NCBI GenBank assembly: GCA_030737875.1
Contig: CM060922.1
Span: 761,867,603-761,931,602, forward strand
DNA: 64,000 bases
Direction: 5' to 3'
DNA from: Allium sativum
Taxonomy: Eukaryota > Streptophyta > Magnoliopsida > Asparagales > Amaryllidaceae
The notes beneath the pieces are model-generated. The model did no database searches, had not been told where the DNA came from, and saw nothing but the letters and a program-made list of their open reading frames with translations. Positions 56,801 through 64,000 of this stretch are shown here, piece by piece. Each line of letters starts with the position of its first letter. Position 1 is the stretch's first letter. Both the position numbers and the translations under genes were made by a program.

Positions 56801-58253
56801 TGAAATAATTAAAGGAAATAAACCTAACCCTTTGGCCCAAGGCCCAATCACTTGAACCAAGCTCGCACTTCCTTCTTCTTCCTTGCGCAAAGACTCCTCC
56901 TCACGTTTACAACCTGGAACCCATTCTCATGCCAACCACCGTGCATATGCACGCCCTCAAAACATCACCGAACCCAAATCCGAAAGCACCAACATGTCCC
57001 TCTTCACGTCCTCACTTGAACGCACACGCTCGCACTCAACCACCATGCCCCAATCAAAAACTGCACTTCACCCGAGACCTGTAGCCACGATAGGAACCGC
57101 ATGCAAGCAATGAAGACATCGACACTTTTTCTCTTTAAAATCCACCAAATTACTCCAAATCGAAGCTCTCTCCATCCTCATCACAACTCCATACTCGGAT
57201 TTGCGTATCGTTTCTCGCTTCTTCGATTAAACCCAAACCTAATTTTTCACTTTCAAAATCATCGATGCGGAATCGCATGAAACTTACACCAAAAATACTC
57301 CTCGCTTCGCTGATCTCAACGGTGCTGACGGCGTGATTTAACTCTCCCTGGATTGGGAGAAAAGATTTTTAGAAGTTTCCTTTGCAAATTGACATTTTTC
57401 TGGAAAAAAAAGAGATTTCTCTTTCGATGATTGATGAAACCAGGATCCGTTAATTTCTAAAAATCTGAATTGAGGATCCGAATAACTCTCATGTTTATCA
57501 TTTTTGCTAAAGATGAATAGATTGGAAGATATGGATTTTTGAAAGAAGAAGAGGAGGTGGGTTTCCTTTACTGTAAATAGAAAAATGAGAAAATAGAGGA
57601 AGGAGAAAGAAACAGTCGTGAGAAATTCATCTACAGCTTTGACCAAGGAAGAAAAATGTGTTTTTATGTAGGATTTTAAAAGTAATTTTAATTATTTAAT
57701 TAAGGACACTTGGCTTTCCTCCTATAACCCTTTCCATGCATGTAGCCACCTAAGAGTACACCTAATTTTATTAATTTTTTTAGCCAATGCATCTTGACAT
57801 AAATCATTTATTTATTTATTTGTTAAATTTTTATTTTTAGTTACACTATAGAAACAATTATAATTGTGACAAGTTTACAATGCATATATACATAACCAAG
57901 ATTTTACTTAAGATTTATAAATACATAATATTTCAAAAATACTTATTCATTATTATTTTATTAAATGTAAATTGTAAAAATGAGGTTTTAGAAACTCAAC
58001 AAATCTTTATGGAAATATATTATTTTATAAAACTACATAATATTATCACTTACATATATATAAAAAATTAAATAAAATCTTAAAATAGATTATTCATATC
58101 CAAATAGATCAAAACAAAATATTTATTCAAACATGTATATATATAATATTTTTTCAAAACAATATTTATATTTTAAATATTATTAAATTTACTTGATACT
58201 CAGAAAATTGAATTTTATTATATTTTAATCATTAAAAATCCTGGTTCGTTACA
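53048..58253 (-). repeat. E7 3' LTR (5.2 kb)
   Basis: On the minus strand begins TGTAACGAACCAGG (58253) and ends GGGTCGTTAGA (53048). It contains the block conserved with E3/E5 (54301-54359) and the U5 block with GCATTGTGTGATG (53585-53600). Small frames here (54298-54594, 56883-57113, 57338-57646) are unfamiliar and not supported as genes. Confidence 0.9.
53764..53812. repeat. (AT)n microsatellite
   Basis: About 24 AT units within the E7 3' LTR. The matching site in the 5' LTR (61173-61212) is shorter, about 19 units. Confidence 0.95.
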
Positions 58254-58267
58254 ATCTCCCCCACTTA
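58254..58267 (-). promoter_or_regulatory. E7 polypurine tract
   Basis: Reverse complement reads AAGTGGGGGAGAT, directly before the minus-strand LTR start TGTAACG. Preceded by AAGGACGAAAAATTCTT, the E3/E5 pre-tract box. Confidence 0.85.
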
Positions 58268-60310
58268 AGAATTTTTCGTCCTTGAAAAGGAGAGTTCGGA
58301 AAATTATACATAAGTAAAATAAATTTTACCTATAAATTTCAATTTTTAAAAACTCAAGATGATCTCTCGGACTTAGAATCCCATTTTCCATTTCAAACCA
58401 TTGAAATACACTAATTCCTCTCATATAGAAAATCATAATTCCCTTCGGGATTTCCAAAACCAAATTTGTTTTAAAAATTTCAAATAAACTATAATGAAAT
58501 CTATATGTTATTAATTCGAGGAGTTCATCCTCATGACAGGGCAACTGAGTACCACACCCCTCGCCCTAATTTCAAATCTTTCATCACAACCCAGTTTTAG
58601 TCATGGTTACTCGAACAACCAATACATTTCATATCCCGAAGTATATAAATCATTTTACAATCATATTCCACAAATACTTATTGTTTTCTAAACATTTTCA
58701 AAATTTCGGGATTCTAGTCGTCAAAATTTCTTTTATTCCTAAGTCATTTATCATGTCCAAAATAAATTGGACATTCGTTAAATTCAGAGTAAACATTTCA
58801 ACTTCAAATATACAAGGTTATTTTCCAAAATTTCGAAATCGAGGAGCTTATTCAAGTATTCCACATTTTCTAAGTCGAAATTTTTAAGGATCCTATTCCT
58901 AAGTTTCAATTCATTTCAAGACATCTAACTATTTATATAAGCAAATGTTTATATAACAATATAGCCCTTCCCTTTTTTATCACTATAATTTCTTTATTTA
59001 ACTAGTCGAAAAATCATTTCTATTTAAATAACACCACGCTTCTGCTGCACTACTTTGATTTAGCATATTTCAAACTAGTATTGTTTCAAGCATTTATTCA
59101 GGTATTTGAGGTATATTTTCAAAATCAACAAATATTTATAAATCCAAATTTCTTGCATAAGTTAGACCCTTATTTCAAACTTTTCAATAACCACTCAACG
59201 TTTATTTATTGAGATAAGATTAGAATAGATCACCATTTCTAATTTTAATTTAAAACTTGGCTTTGTTTGACAAATCAAATTGCATGTGTCCTGATTGAGT
59301 TATAGATAAGAGTTCAGTATCAGAATGAGAGTTCGAATCAAATTACTTGACCAAGTTCATAAAAAGGATATGAATGATTGCTTATTCAATAATTCCAGCT
59401 AACTTACTCATATTGTCTGAATAGGGAAGAGTGGTTTTCTCCCCCACTTAAAATTTTTAGTTATATTTTAAACCATCTTTTTAAACAAATCCTTAACTCG
59501 AGTTAAAATTTCCTTTATAGTTCTTAAGAGGTTTGCTTTGCTAAAATCATACTTCCAAGCAAATTTATTCAACTTGTAATTTATCGTTCATCATTCAGGT
59601 TAGGTATAGGTTATTATTTAACACTCAATGAGCAGTATGATATCTTTCTAATTACAATTTATTAGATCCAAATTCTTATTCAAATGTTCGTTATAATTTG
59701 ATCAATTATTCTTGTATAATCTGAAGTATGGATAAATTATCTTCTTACATGCATTTTGAACCATTCATTTCAATATTCTTTAAATGAGATTACCGCTAAA
59801 ATATCTTTAATTATTCAAGCACTTATTGTTTATCATATTCAAGGGTTCAAGGTACTGAAGTACTTTAAGATAATCTCAGTTTTTTTTCTTCTTTTCAACT
59901 TCTAGTTTTATTTTTCCCAAATTAAATTCTATATTAAATTTCCAAACCATTTCATTAAGATTTAATGCAATACATAGTTAAACGGTTTTAAATATCCCTC
60001 GACGCTTAAATCGGAATTATATAGTCATCACACCTTCGAAACTTGAAAATAAATATCAGCGATGGCGCGCTCATCCCAGAATTTATTTCCAATTGACTAG
60101 AGTATGATTCTACATCTATCTGATATATACCGGACTTCGTATATACGTTGATCAGACGTATATTAAAAATCCTTACATACTCGATAGTCCAATCGCAACG
60201 TCGAATACAATACTCAAACCATTAATTTCAATTATATTTCAAAATAATTGCCATTTTCAAAATGATTACCTAGTTTCTAATTTTTTTTATATAGATTTCA
60301 AAATTCGCTC
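58268..60310 (-). other. E7 non-coding interior
   Basis: Two kilobases of AT-rich sequence without recognisable coding capacity on either strand. A second purine tract (TTTTAAGTGGGGGAGA on the minus strand, about 59438-59455) lies 1.2 kb inside. Confidence 0.75.
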
Positions 60311-60395
60311 TCTCAACGAGATATTCCAAAATCTCATTCTAGGGCATTTCTAACCCTATCTCTAATGAGATATTATAACTCTGATGAGTCCTATC
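60311..60395 (-). repeat. E7 leader repeats
   Basis: On the minus strand ATCTCATTAGAGATAGGGTT, then AGAAATGCCCTAGAATGAG, then a second partial unit ATCTCGTTGAGAGAG. These match the 40-bp leader units of E3 and E5. Confidence 0.65.
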
Positions 60396-60438
60396 TTTTG
60401 CTCAAAATATGTCGTACCCAAAGCTTTGTATAACCAAA

Positions 60439-60450
60439 GCTCTGATACCA
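60439..60450 (-). other. E7 primer binding site (tRNA-iMet)
   Basis: GCTCTGATACCA on the plus strand, that is TGGTATCAGAGC on the minus strand, 2 bases from the LTR end at 60453. Confidence 0.9.
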
Positions 60451-60452
60451 AC

Positions 60453-61170
60453 TATAACGACCCGCCTTTTTGTCCGATTCTCGCCAGTAATTAAACCAAC
60501 TTAAATCACTCATAAAGACGAATTGTTATGGGTACATACATATACTGAACAAAATAACAGAACTTTTCATTGCTTAAAACAATATTACATCAGAGTTACA
60601 TGAATATCAGAGATATAACATAAATATATATACCGCGGAAGAAAGAAAATAAACTCTCAGCGGAAGAACATATGTTACAGCGGAAGCTTTAACTCCAGCG
60701 TGGACTCCAACTCAGAAAGCGCTCCGAACTTCGTTCCAACGAAACAAACTGCAAAAATTAACTACTAGCTGCCCGTGTGAAAATTAATGGGCACCTAGAG
60801 TTTAGGAAGGAACAATAAACTCTAGGTCAGTCATGGGACTGGTATGAGAACATAAAACAGTTGCTTTACGGTTTATTTTAAAGTTGAGAAATTCACTGGA
60901 CCACGCCGCAAACGCGGAATGGGTTTACTCCATGTGAATGCCCGTGCATATAAATACGCAATGACCTTTGAAAATGTAGTTATCATAAGCACTTCCCACA
61001 TCACACATTGCAAGCGCACACCAGATGGACGAGGTTTATCTTATGATAACCAAATATGCTTTCATACGTAAAAATCCTCTTTCAATGCCATAATACATAT
61101 ATAGTGTGGAAAACATTTCGCAAATAAATGTATTAATCCTAGACGGCATAATACCCCATAATATTATGTC

Positions 61171-61214
<44 letters not shown>

Positions 61215-64000
61215 AACCAAAACCGTGTTGCACGTATTGGTAATTTGGTTTTCCAACTTGATGATTCCTGGCACGAAAGATCAATCGGAACTCAAGCGAA
61301 ATGTAATCACGGGTTTTTCATCCAGACTAGGACACCAATACAAATCGTGAGGCAGATCAACGGTTTTCGACCAGACACAGCCCCCCGAACATACCCTATT
61401 CCAAAAGTCATAAGTGGTTTCCCACTGCTGCAGCGGTCATCATCAATTCATATATATATATGTATATGTATATATATACACAACCTAACCACCAGTTTCT
61501 CATCATCCGGGGTGTGAGGTTTGTCGATGTCACATCATACACAAAGCATGCCTAGAAAAGCAATGCCCTAATCATACAAGCTCATTTCATTTCTTAAGTA
61601 TGTCACATTGTCCATTCACTACATGACCACTAATTTCCGTCCATACATAACCCCTTCGAGCTCATACATCACAAACCAGATACATATCAACGGAAATCAG
61701 TGTTATGCCATCAATTACATTGTCAGACAAACAATCCATACAAGTCCGTCCTGGGTCTGAACGAAACAAAATCCAAAAGTTCTTAACATACGTTCGGACT
61801 TCCTGCCACTCCAGAAATAGGGGCATCTCTCTACTGTAGCTAGCAGTAAAGAAACCAATCGGCAATCATTCTGTTCGATGTGAAGAACCTCGGTCTTCAT
61901 TTGTCGATTCCAAGTCTTGAATTTGTTCATGTGCCGTATTATTACTTGGAATGGTTTCAGACTTAAATCTGATCCCGGTCTTTCCAAGTAATAAGCGTAT
62001 TCATAAAACAATGGTTATGAACACACAGGTTCTCAATTCAAATTTCCTTCCAAATCGTTATCCATTCATTCCTAAATAAAGGTTGGATTGATCATAAATT
62101 CCATTATTATCTTAACCCTTTATTTGAAAACCCAATATTCGATTTATCAATCCTTTTATTTAAACATACCTTTCAAATTCTTACGCTTAGAACATACATT
62201 TTTATTCCTTTTCTTACATCTTCCAACTTTCCAAAGCTTCATTTGGATTACAATTCAATTCACGATAATTCAAACAAATTATATTCAAATATAAGTTTGA
62301 TAGAGTTAATTTGACTTATATTCGATATAAATACTCAACTCGACAAACACTACCAGAATTTGATGTGAATATTCTCTAATGATTCTGATAGTATTTGTTC
62401 AACTTTGGAATTGCATATCGAATATCCGACACAAACTCTATCCAACTCATTTCCCTTTTTAAACTCAAACTTTTGGAATCAATAAATAATTCCATATTTA
62501 TTCACTTAAAACTTTTCCAAACCATTTACAATCCATTTCACCATTTGAAATAACGGTTCGCTATTTAAAATTTCCAAACCTATCCCTCTTTGGATAATGA
62601 TAATAACGTATGGAATGTTATTGAAAGCGCTGCCAATTTCTCTTTAGAAAAATGATAATAACGTTTGAAAATGTTACTAAAAGCGCTGCAAATTTCTCTT
62701 TGGAAAAGTAATAATAACGTTTGAAAAGGCCACTGAAACGCTGCAATAGCCATTTAAATCAAGTAGATTTACAAATTCGAATTTCTATTCTAATCGCTTT
62801 AAATAAATAAAGTAAGATAAGTTCCTTAAATTTTTAAAACTTGTTTTCCCTAGATTTTCCCTTATAGTCGTCGACTGCAAGTACGGCGACCTTTTCCAAA
62901 TTTGTTTTAAATATAACTTGAAAATCGTATGCTGAAATTTGAAAATTCCTTTTCTATTCAAAAACTGTTAATATTTGAAAATCAACGTTTCTTATTTCAA
63001 GTCAAACCGATTTCAAATGCTCAAGTTATAACCATTCAAAAATTTAAATCGATATTTACAAACTGCTGCGCCGCAGCGCGTTATATATCGATTTAAATAT
63101 AATTCGTTCAAATCCCTTTAAATTGAAATAAAAATTCAAGATAACTTAATTTAAACCGATTAATAAGTTTAAATCCAAATGATTTCATAATTCCATAATT
63201 TAAATTTAAATAAGTTGTAAACCATAGGAATTCAAAAACCCTTTTAAGTATAAGTTTAAATTTAAATTTAAACTTCATAAATGATCCTCACGTGACTTTT
63301 ATTAATTTAAAATTCAAATTTGTCTCTAAGTTTAAGTAATTTCAAATTTAATTTTCAAATTATAATCTAAATTAACCGTCCCATCCGTCGGACCAGTTAG
63401 GGATAGCCAGGGAGAGCAGGAAACTGGATTTCCAAACCCAAGCCTAGACACCATCCTCTCTGTCATCCTGGAACGGTCTGGTATAATATTATGAAATATT
63501 ATATTTAAATTTCCAAATCTTTTCAAATTAAAATTTGACTTAAAAGAAAAGTATCTTAATATTTGAAAAGTAAATCTTCCTTTACATGGAAGGAGAATTT
63601 AATCGATTATCTGTATGATTCCACAACCACAGTGTTGTGTGTGCGTCATGCAAAAAAAATCAACCATATAACATCGGATGATCATAATTAAAATAATCAC
63701 CCATACACAAACAATTTCAGCTGTGCACAAGCGTTACGGTCAATAACGCTTCAGTGTTCAGTGTCAACTAATTACATGCACATCCATTCACACAATATCA
63801 TCCATATCCAACCAATAGTCATTCATTTATCACAACTAATTATTTAATCACTACTAATTAAATTTAACGATTAAATTTAGTGTTCTCACCGAAATAGCTC
63901 CATAAATCTTCACTATCAGGACGAACAAGCCAACGATCACTGACTCCGCCTCTAGAACTATTTTTCTTCCTCCACTCCCATTTCGATTAGCAGCCAGTGA
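60453..64000 (-). repeat. E7 5' LTR, 3' portion (3.5 kb visible)
   Basis: Collinear with 53048-56570 and differing at a few percent by eye. Its minus-strand end reads GGGTCGTTATA. Contains the conserved block at 61719-61776 and an (AT)n tract at 61173-61212. It continues beyond the window. Confidence 0.9.

Larger units (their letters stand above)
53048..64000 (-). mobile_element. E7: large-LTR gypsy relative, non-coding interior, minus strand, incomplete
   Basis: Minus-strand element. The 3' LTR is at 53048-58253, the interior at 58254-60452 and the 5' LTR runs from 60453 past the window end. Purine tract AAGTGGGGGAGAT and primer site TGGTATCAGAGC read on the minus strand. LTR blocks match E3 and E5. 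The 2.2 kb interior has no gag, protease, RT, RNase H or integrase motif, so it is non-autonomous. It interrupts the E5 3' LTR; the right TSD is outside the window. Confidence 0.88.

Noticed and set aside
56883..57113. 76-codon plus-strand frame in a GC-richer part of the E7 LTR
   Set aside because: Antisense to E7, no known motif, and its partner LTR region is outside the window, so it cannot be tested here.

Overview
The window is a nested stack of plant transposable elements. It looks like AT-rich intergenic DNA of a flowering plant, probably a eudicot, but the lineage cannot be named from the sequence. I see no host gene, rRNA, tRNA or CRISPR array. Almost every base belongs to one of seven elements, named E1 to E7 here. 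Boundaries rest on LTR ends (TG...CA), tRNA-iMet primer sites, purine tracts, terminal inverted repeats and target-site duplications (TSDs) read by eye.

E1 (1-4245, 10910-11357, 28221-28245, 32895-35316) is the oldest layer. It is a decayed Ty3/gypsy chromovirus, probably Tekay/Del-like, cut into pieces by later insertions. E2 (4246-10904) is a Ty1/copia Sirevirus-like element inside the E1 integrase. It has no pol, but keeps a gag, a broken envelope-like/plant-transposon-like ORF and a 95-residue ORF. Its three transcription-unit starts all carry a pair of GTCGAC palindromes 22 bp apart. E3 (11358-28215, TSD TTAGA) is a gypsy chromovirus with 5.6 kb LTRs and a nearly intact Gag-Pol broken by two stop codons. 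E4 (28246-32891, TSD AGA) is a non-autonomous CACTA DNA transposon only 25 bp of E1 sequence away from E3.

E5 (35317-41364 and 51741-53047) is a relative of E3 with a 5.6 kb LTR, but with only about 0.4 kb between its two LTRs. It sits in the 3' LTR of E1. E6 (41365-51735, TSD GATTG) is a gypsy element of the E1 type with 3.1 kb LTRs. It landed exactly at the junction between the E5 purine tract and the E5 3' LTR. Its LTRs are almost identical although its pol is ruined. E7 (53048 to beyond the window end, minus strand) is another large-LTR relative of E3 and E5. It has a 2.2 kb interior with no coding capacity, inserted in the E5 3' LTR.

E3, E5 and E7 share LTR blocks, a purine-tract box and a leader built of about 40-bp repeats after the primer site. 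The simplest reading is one autonomous lineage (E3-like) with two non-autonomous satellites mobilised in trans. Relative ages follow from the nesting: E1 is oldest, E5 is older than E6 and E7, and E6 is the youngest by LTR identity. All divergence figures are by-eye counts without alignment.
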